This document shows positions 43,470-52,400 of a stretch of DNA of 64,000 nt, one piece after another. A program made the translations under genes and the position numbers. A model generated the notes under the pieces. It ran no database searches. It was given only the letters and a program-made list of their open reading frames with translations, and was not told the origin of the DNA. Every line of letters starts with the position of its first letter. The stretch's first letter is position 1. Source of the DNA: Agromyces aurantiacus (GTDB lineage: Bacteria > Actinomycetota > Actinomycetes > Actinomycetales > Microbacteriaceae); the NCBI RefSeq assembly GCF_016907355.1, contig NZ_JAFBBW010000001.1, forward strand, positions 2,790,001 to 2,854,000, in the 5' to 3' direction.

Positions 43470-44593
43470 GCGGATGCTCCTTGGGTGGTGGGCAGCCAGG
43501 CGGCGAGCTGGGCCCGCGCCTCGGCGAGGTCGGTCGTCATGCGCGAGCCGGCGTCGGCGGCCGCGGAACGCTGCACGGCCTGCTCGTCGCGGATGATGTC
43601 GAACGGGCTCTGCCAGGAGTTCCAGTGCCAGCCTTCGTACTCGCTCGAGATCGCGCCGTTGTACCCGTTCTGCACGAGCAGGCGGATGAGGTCGGGCACC
43701 GGGACCGACGGCTCCTCGTGCTGCTCGTCGATGCCGAAGAACTTGCCGTGCACGTGCCTGATCCACGGGAAGATCTCGAGCCAGTCGTCCACGCGGGCCG
43801 GGCCGAACAGGCCGGTCGCGTTGATGCCCAGGTCGATCCCGAGGTCGGGTCGCCCGTGCTGGGCGGCGAGAGCGATGAAGCGGCCGAAGCGCTGACCGTG
43901 GTCGGCCTGGTCGACCGGGGGGCCCTGCCGGTAGAAGTCGTCCCACAATCCGGTGACGGCGTTCAGCAGCTCCTCCGAGGCGCCGCGGCGGCGGTACGCC
44001 TCGATGAGCGAGGGAGCGAAGCCCGAGACGGTCGCACCCCAGTCCATCGTGAAGCCGAGGAAGGGCGAGCCGACCTGCTCGTAGCGGTCGCGCAGCGCCA
44101 GGATCCGCGGGTGCGAGGCGTACTGGTCGGCGTGCACTTCGAGCGCGAGCGTGACGCCGTACTCCTCGGCGATGGGGGCGAGCGCCTCCATCGAGTCGGG
44201 GGTGATCGAGATCTGCACGCGGGCGATCGGGAAGCCGAGCTTCGCAGCGGCGGCGATCTGGCGGCGCATGTACTCCAGCAGTTCGTCCTGCGTGAGCAGG
44301 CGATCGCGGTGGATGCCGATGTCGGCGTTGACCGCGAGCGAGGTCGTGGCCAGACCGGTCTCGGCGATGAGGTCCTTGAACCAGCCGGCGTAGTGGTCGT
44401 CGATCTCGGGGAAGCCGCGGAAGCTCGAGAACCCGATGATCTCCAGGCCCGGGCCGAAGCCCTCGGCCGCCGACTTGCGGATGAGGCCCTCGAGATCGTA
44501 TTCGCGGCCATGGAAGGCGCGCGTGAAGCTGTAGAGCGTGACGCCCTGGATGGGCGTGCCGAGTTCCGGTCCCTGAGCCTGTCGAAGGGTCAT
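43466..44593 (-). CDS. C-glycoside deglycosidase alpha-subunit-like TIM barrel, copy 1
   Basis: 375-residue paralogue of the 42405-43469 product and the natural partner of the beta-like gene directly upstream (four-base ATGA overlap). Putative metal ligands Glu152 (L-E-V-H-A), Asp184 (T-M-D-W-G-A-T), His282 (H-V-H-G-K-F) and Glu318 (S-S-E-Y-E-G). The S-S-T-M-H stretch, with its histidine, of copy 2 and of the fusion is replaced by G-A-T-V-S-G, so one candidate catalytic His is missing. A tail of about 40 residues after E-G-W-H-W extends beyond the other copies. It may act on another substrate or in another step. ATG 44593; residues 3-10 (L-R-Q-A-Q-G-P-E) come from a REP-like repeat. Confidence 0.8.
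   Translation of the reverse strand: MTLRQAQGPELGTPIQGVTLYSFTRAFHGREYDLEGLIRKSAAEGFGPGLEIIGFSSFRGFPEIDDHYAGWFKDLIAETGLATTSLAVNADIGIHRDRLLTQDELLEYMRRQIAAAAKLGFPIARVQISITPDSMEALAPIAEEYGVTLALEVHADQYASHPRILALRDRYEQVGSPFLGFTMDWGATVSGFAPSLIEAYRRRGASEELLNAVTGLWDDFYRQGPPVDQADHGQRFGRFIALAAQHGRPDLGIDLGINATGLFGPARVDDWLEIFPWIRHVHGKFFGIDEQHEEPSVPVPDLIRLLVQNGYNGAISSEYEGWHWNSWQSPFDIIRDEQAVQRSAAADAGSRMTTDLAEARAQLAAWLPTTQGASA
44568..44589 (-). repeat. REP-like 22-bp element, copy A, inside coding start
   Basis: On the coding strand the core is CGACAGGCTCAGG, starting 5 nt after the ATG of the 43466-44593 gene. It encodes L-R-Q-A-Q-G-P. From general knowledge, similar elements are scattered in intergenic regions of Microbacteriaceae genomes; here it sits in frame. 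Confidence 0.75.
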
Positions 44594-44994
44594 GCCGCCA
44601 CCGCCTTCTTGGCCGTCATGGTCTTGGAGTCCTTCTCTTCGATGTGCAGCACCTCGTCGGCGCCGATCACGATGTAGGGGATGTAGAGCACCAGCTCGAC
44701 GGCGACGGTGTGCTCGCCGTCCTCTGCCACCGGGACGTCGCCCGAGAGCACCGCCGAATCGGTGGGGAACCACCACTCCTCGGTGTTCGGCACGAGCTCG
44801 GGGAACGTGAACGTCCTGCCGTTCATCTGCCACCGGAGCGACTCGGCGGGCGCCTCGACGCCGTCGACGCTGAGCTTCGCGCCGGCGATGCACGACGCCG
44901 GCAGCGCCCGATACCAGGGGAGGCGGACCTCGACCGCGGCGCGTGTCCCATCGGTCGTGAGCGTGCCCTGCTCGATGATGCGATCGGGGATCAC
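44590..44994 (-). CDS. C-glycoside deglycosidase beta-subunit-like protein (DUF6379), copy 1
   Basis: 134-residue beta-rich protein and first gene of the deglycosidase run. Shared with copy 2: A-V-E-V-R-L-P-W-Y-R-A-L (about 19-30), M-N-G-R-T-F-T-F-P-E-L (about 57-67), W-W-F-P-T-D, and a late hydrophobic L-V-L-Y-I-P-Y-I-V-I-G. It lacks the G-G-P-G-x-Y-V end of copy 2 and instead ends in a Lys-rich tail. In known deglycosidases the small subunit binds the alpha subunit and shapes the aglycone site. The start is GTG at 44994, with AGGAG seven nt upstream. The operator-like element at 45031 lies 37 nt before the start. Confidence 0.78.
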   Translation of the reverse strand: MIPDRIIEQGTLTTDGTRAAVEVRLPWYRALPASCIAGAKLSVDGVEAPAESLRWQMNGRTFTFPELVPNTEEWWFPTDSAVLSGDVPVAEDGEHTVAVELVLYIPYIVIGADEVLHIEEKDSKTMTAKKAVAA

Positions 44995-45030
44995 AGCAAA
45001 CTCCTGACTACTTTGTCTATGTTTCTACAC

Positions 45031-45050
45031 TCTAATGTCTGAATTAGACA
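45031..45050. promoter_or_regulatory. Operator-like element A (before deglycosidase genes)
   Basis: Contains CTAATGTCTGA (45032-45042) inside the dyad TCTAAT-(6 nt)-ATTAGA (45031-45048). It lies 37-56 nt before the GTG of the beta-like gene and overlaps the GMC-oxidoreductase stop codon. The same 11-mer pattern CYAATGTCKGA recurs at 49380 and 52689. AT-rich 11-mers are rare in this GC-rich window. No regulator gene is visible in the window. Confidence 0.65.
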
Positions 45051-46585
45051 GAAGCAAGCGCGCGGGTGATCCGGCGCGCTCCGCGGACGGCGAGTGCCAC
45101 CGACGTGACCGTCGGGTTGCACGCCGTGGCCGTGGGAATCACCCCGTTGCCCGCGACGAAGAGGCCGGGGACGCCCCACACCTGACTGTCCGGGTCGCAC
45201 ACCGATGCCCCGTCGTCTGTCTCGCCCATCCGGGTGGTGCCCTGGTAGTGCAGCGACGCGCCCAGCGGCATCGTGAACGGCCGGTCGCCGATCGGCGCTC
45301 CGACCGCGTTCGCGAGCGCGACGATCTCCTCACGCGCACGATCGAGCACGGCATGGTCGCGATCGGTGAGGCGATAGTGGATCGTCATCGCCGGCATGCC
45401 GTAGCTGTCGACGCGGTCGCTCGAGAACTCGACCCGGTCGTCCCACTGCAGATCCTTCGCGCAGAACAATCCGAGACCGACGATCGAGCCTGGAACGACC
45501 GGATCGTCGTCCGCGAGCGGCACCGGCGAGGCATCGAGTTGCATGATCTGCCCGTGGAACGGCATGTCGTCGGTGAACGGCACCCAGCTCACACCGCTCT
45601 GCTCGCTGAGCGGGCCGTCGATCACTTCGTCGGTGCCGAGCGATCCGCCGCCGCGGGCGGCGACCGCGGCGGCGTCCGTGATGCGGGCGGCGTAGACCAC
45701 CTGCGCCTGGTCGTTGAGCGTGCGACCCAGCGCCTCGGGGCGGATGCCGGAAGCCCACAGCAGCTGCGGCGTGCGCAGCGCGTCGGCCGCGACGACGACG
45801 AACCGCGCCCGGACCTCGTGCTCCTCGCCGGTGCGCAGGTCGCGCACCGTCACGCCCACGGCGCGACCGTCCTCCCGGAGCACCGTCGTGACCAACGACT
45901 CGTCGAAGAGGGTGAAGTCCGGGTTGTCGCGCGTGACCTCTCCGAGCACGATGTCCGATCCCGACCACACCAAGCGCCCGTCGTCGCGGCGGTGCACGGC
46001 GAGCGGCATGCGCTGCACACGCGCCCACTCCTCGCGTCCCTCGTCGACCGCTGCCGCGAGCCGCTCTCGCACGAGTGCGGTGAAGGGCGCACGGTCGAAG
46101 GCGTCCGTCGTCACTCCGAGAAGGCGATCCGCCTCTCCGAGGAGCTCGTCGAGGTCGGGGAGGAAGGCGATGCGCTCGCTCCCTCCCGGACGCGGGCACG
46201 CGCCCGTCCAGTGGGCCGCCATGCCGCCGACATTGCTCGAGAAGGCGACCACCGGAAGGCCGTCCTCCCCCTCGAGCCGATAGCCATCGGGGAGAAGATA
46301 GGTGCCCGGTCGCGCGCGGCGCATGCCGTCGGTCACCGAGCCAGGGCCACGCACGGTGGCCTCGTCGGCCGCCGGCCCCTGCGAGCGGCGCTGCGCCTCC
46401 TCACGGGCGGCGGGATCCTCGATGTTCTTGACATGGGCCCCAGGCGGATCGGAGACGGTCGGGCCGACCTCGAACATCGCGATCGTCGCGCCGCGCGCCT
46501 GCTCGCTCAGGATGCGCGCGTACGCGGCACCGGTCGGGCCGCTCCCGACGATGACGACGTCTGCCGATGCCGGGTACCTGGTCAT
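45044..46585 (-). CDS. GMC/pyranose-oxidase-type FAD oxidoreductase (probable glycoside 3-oxidase)
   Basis: 513-residue FAD enzyme of the GMC superfamily. N-terminal dinucleotide motif V-I-V-G-S-G-P-T-G (11-19), a mid-region S-S-N-V-G-G-M-A-A-H-W-T-G-A (FAD attachment/stacking region of pyranose oxidases), and the C-terminal catalytic pair His446 (L-H-Y-Q-G-T-T-R-M-G) and Asn490 (A-C-N-P-T-V-T). The CarA/pyranose-oxidase-like members oxidise the C3 hydroxyl of glucose in glycosides, the step required before deglycosidase action. Its position directly upstream of the alpha/beta genes makes 3-oxo-glycoside formation the best prediction. Overlaps the TIM-barrel gene upstream by four bases (ATGA at 46585). 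Confidence 0.88.
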   Translation of the reverse strand: MTRYPASADVVIVGSGPTGAAYARILSEQARGATIAMFEVGPTVSDPPGAHVKNIEDPAAREEAQRRSQGPAADEATVRGPGSVTDGMRRARPGTYLLPDGYRLEGEDGLPVVAFSSNVGGMAAHWTGACPRPGGSERIAFLPDLDELLGEADRLLGVTTDAFDRAPFTALVRERLAAAVDEGREEWARVQRMPLAVHRRDDGRLVWSGSDIVLGEVTRDNPDFTLFDESLVTTVLREDGRAVGVTVRDLRTGEEHEVRARFVVVAADALRTPQLLWASGIRPEALGRTLNDQAQVVYAARITDAAAVAARGGGSLGTDEVIDGPLSEQSGVSWVPFTDDMPFHGQIMQLDASPVPLADDDPVVPGSIVGLGLFCAKDLQWDDRVEFSSDRVDSYGMPAMTIHYRLTDRDHAVLDRAREEIVALANAVGAPIGDRPFTMPLGASLHYQGTTRMGETDDGASVCDPDSQVWGVPGLFVAGNGVIPTATACNPTVTSVALAVRGARRITRALASV

Positions 46586-47376
46586 GCCGACGCCGCCAGT
46601 TCGCGAATGATCGCCACCGATGCCACGGACTCGACCGTCGGGTAGTACTCCAGGCCGATCGGTCCGTCGTAGCCCGACGCGCGCAGGATGCCGAGGCGCT
46701 CGGCCCAGTCCAGCGACCCCGAACCGGGCTCGCCGCGGCCGGGCGCATCCGCGAGCTGCACGTACTTGATGAGTTCTCCGGCGTTCGCGAGCTCAGCTGC
46801 CATGTCCTCGCCCTCGACGGCCGAGTGGTAGATGTCGTAGAGCACGCCGAAGAACGGGGAGTCCACTCCCCTGGCGATGTAGACGCCCTCGGCAGTGCGG
46901 TCCAGGAGCGAGCCGGGGTGGTCGACGCGCACGTTCACCGGCTCGAGCACGAGGGTGATCCCCGAGCCGTCGATCTGGGCCGCCGCCTTCCGGTAGATCT
47001 CGATGAGCTTGTCGAGCTGCACCTGGCGCTTCCACCCTCCGAAGCCCGTGCCGCTTCCCACGACGATGCGGGGGCAGCCGAGCTCCTGCGCGATCGCGAC
47101 GCCTTCGTCGAGCTTGCGGAAGAACTCCGAGTGGTCCCACGGCGGGATCATGAACTGCGTGCGCGGCTCCGAGAGTTGAGCCGTGAGCTGGGTGCCGGTC
47201 TCTTCGAGGGCGGCCTTCAGCGCGGGGATGTCCTTGGGCTGGGACGGAGCGTCCGCCCCGGTCGGGCCCCACATCTCCACGGCGTCGAAACCCGCCGCCG
47301 CGGCGGCGCGCACGCGGTCGTGGTAGTCGCCGGCTTCGGTGAAGAGCAGTTCGATGTTGGGTGCGAGTTGGTACAT
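46582..47376 (-). CDS. Hydroxypyruvate-isomerase-like TIM barrel
   Basis: 264 residues, Hyi/AP-endonuclease-2 family. Characteristic: M-Y-Q-L-A-P-N-I-E-L-L-F-T-E at the start, V-L-E-P-V-N-V-R-V-D-H-P-G (Glu and Asp), Y-D-I-Y-H-S (Asp, His), V-Q-L-A-D-A-P-G-R-G-E-P-G-S-G, and G-L-E-Y-Y-P (Glu). The Y-D-I-Y-H and A-D-A-P-G-R motifs are those of hydroxypyruvate isomerase. In this context it may instead isomerise a keto-sugar fragment. ATG 47376; a 103-nt gap to the permease genes holds no clear promoter, so co-transcription is likely. Confidence 0.82.
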   Translation of the reverse strand: MYQLAPNIELLFTEAGDYHDRVRAAAAAGFDAVEMWGPTGADAPSQPKDIPALKAALEETGTQLTAQLSEPRTQFMIPPWDHSEFFRKLDEGVAIAQELGCPRIVVGSGTGFGGWKRQVQLDKLIEIYRKAAAQIDGSGITLVLEPVNVRVDHPGSLLDRTAEGVYIARGVDSPFFGVLYDIYHSAVEGEDMAAELANAGELIKYVQLADAPGRGEPGSGSLDWAERLGILRASGYDGPIGLEYYPTVESVASVAIIRELAASA

Positions 47377-47479
47377 GGGATCTCCGAATCGACGTAGAGG
47401 TGGGAGTGGGCGACGTGCGGTGCGCGGTCCTGCGCGCCGCTCGACGATCCGGTCGCCCCCGAATCGATGGCTCGGCGGA

Positions 47480-48316
47480 TCAGCCCTTGAGGCCGCCCGC
47501 GAAGCCCTGGATGAATCTCTTCTGCGCGAACATGTAGAACAGCAGGATCGGGATCATCGAGATGATCACGACCGCGAAGATCTTGTTCCACGCCGACACG
47601 AGGCCGCCGACGTACGTGTACATCGCGACGGGCAGCGTCTGCGTGGTCGACCCCCCGAGGAAGATCAGCGAGTTGAAGAAGTCGTTCCACACGATGAGCC
47701 CGGCGAGGATCGCGACCGTGCCGGTGGCGGGGGCCATGAGGGGTAGGACGACGCGGAAGAAGGCCTGCGTCGGAGTGGCACCGTCGATGACCGCAGCCTC
47801 CTCGTACTCGGTGGTGAGGCCGCGGAAGAAGCTCGCGTAGAGGAAGACCGACAGCGGGAGCAGGATGCCGATCCACAGGAGGATCATGCCGATCGCGTTG
47901 CCCGTGAGACCGACCGACCGCGCCCCGATGTACAGCGGAACCGTTCCGAGCTGGGCCGGCAGGATGATCGCGATGAGGACGAGGTAGAACGTGAGGTTGG
48001 TCCATGTGCGCGTGCGCCGCGTGATGACATAGGCCGCGACCGAGCCCAAGAGCACGAGCCCCGCGATGGCCCCCGCGGTGATGATCACGCTGTTGAGGAT
48101 GCTCATCGGGATGCTGTTGCGACCCGTTGCCGTGAGCACGGACACGAACGCCGAGAAGTCGAGCGACTGAGGCGGAGCGATGGCGCTGGTCGTCAGCGTC
48201 TCCTGGTCGGTCTTGAAGGCCGTCGCGATGAGGAAGTAGAAGGGCAGGAGCCCGACGAGCGTGACGATCCAGATGAGGACTTCGCGCAAGGCGGTGAGTC
48301 TGGTGTACCGGAACAT
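47480..48316 (-). CDS. Carbohydrate ABC transporter permease (MalG type)
   Basis: 278-residue inner-membrane protein with six hydrophobic segments. The coupling motif E-Y-E-E-A-A-V-I-D-G-A-T-P-T-Q-A-F-F-R-V-V-L-P (about 165-187) is the EAA loop that contacts the ATPase. C-terminal Q-K-R-F-I-Q-G-F-A-G-G-L-K-G is the standard end of the CUT1 sugar permeases. Its ATG is one base after the upstream permease stop. It forms the translocation pore with the MalF-type subunit and takes substrate from the binding protein at 52789. Confidence 0.94.
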   Translation of the reverse strand: MFRYTRLTALREVLIWIVTLVGLLPFYFLIATAFKTDQETLTTSAIAPPQSLDFSAFVSVLTATGRNSIPMSILNSVIITAGAIAGLVLLGSVAAYVITRRTRTWTNLTFYLVLIAIILPAQLGTVPLYIGARSVGLTGNAIGMILLWIGILLPLSVFLYASFFRGLTTEYEEAAVIDGATPTQAFFRVVLPLMAPATGTVAILAGLIVWNDFFNSLIFLGGSTTQTLPVAMYTYVGGLVSAWNKIFAVVIISMIPILLFYMFAQKRFIQGFAGGLKG

Positions 48317-48317
48317 G

Positions 48318-49310
48318 TCAGGCCTTTCGTCCGACGGCGTCGCGGTCGCGCGTCGCGTACTGCTGGAGGATGGCGAAGATGAGGATCAGGACGGTCAGCA
48401 CGAGCGCGAGGGCCGACCCGAATCCGAACTGGCCGAGCGAGAACGCCTGCTTGTAGACCTGGGTCGCGAGCGTCTCGGTGGCACCGGCCGGACCGCCGCC
48501 GGTGAGGGCGAGGATCTGGTCGAAGATGCGCAGGCCCTGGATGATGCCCAGAGTCGTCGCGATCGCGATCGACGGGCGGATGCCGGGAACCGTGACGTGC
48601 CAGAAACGCTTGAAGATGCCGGCACCGTCGAGCGCGGCGGCCTCCTCGAGCTCCACCGGCACCGAGGCGAGACCTGCGAGGTAGATGACCATGACGAACC
48701 CGGTCTGCTGCCACACGACCGTGAGCAGGATCGCCCAGATCGACCAGGTCGGGTCGGCGAGCCAGACCTTCTGCAATGACTCCAGCCCGATCGCGGAGAG
48801 GACGCCGTTGAGCGGGCCGTTGAACTGGAAGATGAACTTCCACACGTAGGCCACCGCGAGCGGGCTGAGCACCACCGGCATGAACAGGAGCGTCCGCAGG
48901 ATGTAGCGGGTCTTGAGCGTGCGGTTGATCGCGAGCGCATATCCGAGGCCCAGGATGTTCGTGAGGATGACCGAGCCGAAGGCCAGGAAGAGCGTGTTCC
49001 ACACCGAGCCGAGGAGCGTCGGATCGCTGAAGATGCGCACGAAGTTGTCGAGCCCGATGAAGTCCCAGTCGCCCAGGCCGGTCCAGTTCGTGAAGGCGAA
49101 GAAGCCGCCGGTCAGGTTCGCGACGTAGTGCACGCCGATCACGAGCACGATGGCGGGCAGCGCCCACCACCAGTGGCCGTAGCTGATCAGGGGCTTGCGC
49201 GTGCGGTCGTAGGGCCGTGGTGTCCGCCTCGCGTCGGGAGGCACCGTCAGGGTGCGCGTCGCGTCTTTCTCGATCGTCACGTGCTGTCTGCTCTCTGACC
49301 TCGTCGTCAT
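48318..49310 (-). CDS. Carbohydrate ABC transporter permease (MalF type)
   Basis: 330-residue membrane protein. A hydrophilic N-terminal tail (1-42) precedes six membrane segments; the EAA loop is E-L-E-E-A-A-A-L-D-G-A-G-I-F-K-R-F-W-H-V-T-V-P (about 215-237). First gene of the long minus-strand run. The ATG at 49310 is chosen over the ATG at 49367, since the latter would overlap the operator-like region and has no conserved sequence. No ATPase gene accompanies the two permeases; a shared MsiK/MalK-type ATPase elsewhere in the genome is expected. Confidence 0.93.
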   Translation of the reverse strand: MTTRSESRQHVTIEKDATRTLTVPPDARRTPRPYDRTRKPLISYGHWWWALPAIVLVIGVHYVANLTGGFFAFTNWTGLGDWDFIGLDNFVRIFSDPTLLGSVWNTLFLAFGSVILTNILGLGYALAINRTLKTRYILRTLLFMPVVLSPLAVAYVWKFIFQFNGPLNGVLSAIGLESLQKVWLADPTWSIWAILLTVVWQQTGFVMVIYLAGLASVPVELEEAAALDGAGIFKRFWHVTVPGIRPSIAIATTLGIIQGLRIFDQILALTGGGPAGATETLATQVYKQAFSLGQFGFGSALALVLTVLILIFAILQQYATRDRDAVGRKA

Positions 49311-49363
49311 GCGCCACCCGTCCCGGTGACGCCCACTGCCACTCTCACACACTTGGGTCGAAA

Positions 49364-49396
49364 GCACACATTAGTCCTACCAATGTCGGATATAAG
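49364..49396. promoter_or_regulatory. Operator-like element B and promoter in divergent region
   Basis: Two inverted half sites: CTAATGTGTGC on the minus strand (49374-49364) and CCAATGTCGGA on the plus strand (49380-49390), giving the dyad ACATTAG-TCCTA-CCAATGT. Directly after it TATAAG (49391-49396) is a likely -10 box for the glycosidase gene, whose start lies about 46 nt further on. The position between the permease and glycosidase operons suits control of both directions. Confidence 0.65.
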
Positions 49397-49441
49397 TGGC
49401 TCGGACTTTTCCGCCCGCTCGTGGCTGCGAGGATGAGGACC

Positions 49442-52400
49442 GTGACAGAGCCGTGCGCGCCGGATCCGCTCGCCGACCTCTGGGCGGCGTTCATCGAGCC
49501 ACCCGACGATGCGCGCCCGCGCGCGTGGTGGCACTGGATGGACGGCAACATCGATCCCGCCGGCATCGTGCGCGACCTGACCTGGCTGCACGGCGTGGGC
49601 GTGCGCGGTGTCCAGCTCTTCGACGGCGGGATGGGCGTGCCGCTCGTCGTCCCGAAGCCGGTGCGGCCGGGAACCGATGACTGGGCCGAGGCCGTCCGGA
49701 CCGCTTCGTCCACGGCCGCCGGCCTGGGCCTCGAGCTCACCGTCGCGACGTCGTCGGGATGGAGCGCTTCCGGCGGCCCCTGGGTCGAGCCCCGGGATGC
49801 CATGAAGAAGCTCGTCTGGTCCGAGACGGTCGTCGACGGCGGCCGGCGGTGCGTACTGGAGCTGCCCGCGCTGCCGGACGTCGCAGGCCCCTTCCAGGAC
49901 GCGTCGCGATGGGGATCGCCCGCCCGGGCGCCGTTCGCCGTCGACTGGCGCGTCGTCGCGTTCCCCGCCGACTCCGCCCACGAGACGCTGCGGCCCGCTC
50001 GGATACGCAGCGGGGAAGCCCTCTCCGACACGTCCCTGCTCCTCGACGGCTGGGTCGGCGAGGCGCTGACGCTCTCGCGCGACCCCGACGCATGGTCGTC
50101 CTCGTGGCTCGAGCAGGAGTTCGACGAACCGGTCACCGTGCGCTCCGTCACCGTCGGGCTCCCCGGACCGGGCGGGTTCGGCGCGGCACCACCCGCGCAC
50201 GGCGTCCTCCAGGCGAGCGACGACGGCGTGCACTACCGCGACGTCGCGGAGCTTCCCGCCTCGACCGTCCCCGCACGGACGGTCGCCTTCCCGCCGGTGA
50301 CGGCGCGGCGGTTCCGTCTCGTGTTGTCGGGTGCGAGCGCGGCCGAGGCGCTGCCACCCGTCGCGGGCGGCGTGCGGCTGCCGCCGGTGCTGCGCCGCAG
50401 CGACGAGTTCCACGTCTCGGAGTTCGCGCTCCGCGCGGCCGGCCGGGTGCACCGCGCCGAGGCCAAGGCGGGCTTCGGCGTCGTGCCGGACTACTACGCC
50501 GTCGACACCGACCCCGGCGCGGACGCGGGGTCGATCCCCGTGGCGGACGTGCTCGACCTGACCGGGCACGTGGTCGACGGCCGCCTGACCTGGGACGCGC
50601 CGCCCGGGCGGTGGCACGTCCTGCGCCTCGGAGCGTCCCTCACCGGTCAGACGAACGGACCGGCCCTGCCCGACGCGACCGGGCTCGAGGTGGACAAGCT
50701 CGACGGCGGCCGCATCTCCGAGTACCTCGAGACGCATCTCGCGCGCTTCGCGCCCGGCCGATTCGACGCGCTGCTCAGCGACAGCATCGAGGCCGGCGCG
50801 CAGAACTGGACCGACCGCATCGACGAGAGGTTCCGCGAGCTTCGCGGCTACGACCCGACGCCGTGGCTGCCCGCGCTCGCGGGCTACCTCGTCGGCGACT
50901 CGCGCGCGTCGGACCGCTTCCTCTACGACTACCGTCGCACGCTCGCCGAGCTGCTCGCCACCGAGTACTACGGCACCCTCGCCGCGGAGGCGCACGCCCG
51001 CGGCATGACGTACTACGCCGAGGCGCTCGAGGACGGCCGACCGCAGCTCGGCGACGACCTCGCGATGCGCTCGCACGCCGACGTGCCGATGGGCGCCATG
51101 TGGACCTTCGACCCCGGCGCGGGCCCCAGGCCGACCTATGTCGCCGACCTCAAGGGCGCGGCCTCCGTCGCCCACGTGCACGGCAAGCGCTGGACGGGCG
51201 CGGAGGCCTTCACGAGCTTCGACCGCCCGTGGACGTCGTCGCCGCGAAGCCTCAAGCACGTCGCCGATCTCCAGCTCGCACTCGGCGTGACGCGCTTCTG
51301 CATCCACACGTCGCCCCACCAGCCCCTCGCCGCGCCGCCGCCCGGCGTCGCCCTCGCGCCGTTCCTGGGCCAGGCCTTCACGGTGAACGAGACCTGGTCG
51401 GGGATGGCACGGCCGTGGATCGACTACCTCGCGCGCTGCTCGGCGGTGCTGTCGGCGGGTGAGCCCGCGGTGGACATCGCCGTCTTCACCGGCGAGGAAG
51501 CGCCGGTCACGGGGCTCTTCGACGCGGTCCTCGACACGGCTGTGCCCGAGGGCTTCGACTTCGACTACGTGGGCCCCGACGGCCTCGCGACGCTTCGGGC
51601 CGTCGACGGCGAATTGGTCTCGGAGGGCGCTCGGTACCGACTGCTCTTCCTCGGCGGTTCGAGCCGCCGGCTCACGGTCCCGACGCTCCGCCGCATCGCC
51701 GCGCTGCTGGAGGCGGGCGCGACGGTCGTGGGGGCCCGGCCGCAGGGTTCGCCGTCGCTCGGCGACGACGACCTCGAGTTCGCGCGGCTCTGCGCCGAGA
51801 TCTGGGGACCCCTGCGCGCCCGTGGCCGGGTCGTCCCGACGACCGACCTGCGCGCCGCCCTCCGCGAGCTGGGCATCCGACCCGATCTGCGGGTCTCCGG
51901 AGCGTCGCTGCGGACCATCGCGCGGATCATCGGCGGCCGACGGGTCACATTCCTCGCCAACCCGACGGACGAGGAGGTCGACGTCACGGTGCACGTGCCG
52001 GCCGCCGTGGATGCGCTGAGCGCGTGGGATCCCGTCGAGCTGCACAGCGTCGAGCTCGACGTGCGACGCGACGACGACGACGGGCGCGAGTTCGAGCTCG
52101 TCCTGCCGCCGTTCGGCTCGGTGTTCGTCGTGCCCGCGCCCGCGCAGCGCCGCAGGGGCGAGGCGCTCCCTCCCCGACGGATCGCCGGACGGTGGACGCT
52201 CGATCTCCCCGGTCGCCCACCGCGCGAGGTGCCGGACGGCCCGGCGCTGTGGACGGAGCTCGGTGCTGCGGAACGGGAGTTCTCGGGTATGGCGGTCTAC
52301 CGCACCCGGTTCACGCACACGGGCGAACCCACCGCCGGGCGCCTCTGGCTCGAACTCGGGCGCGTCGGCGACATCGCCCGGGTACGGGTGAACGGCGTCG

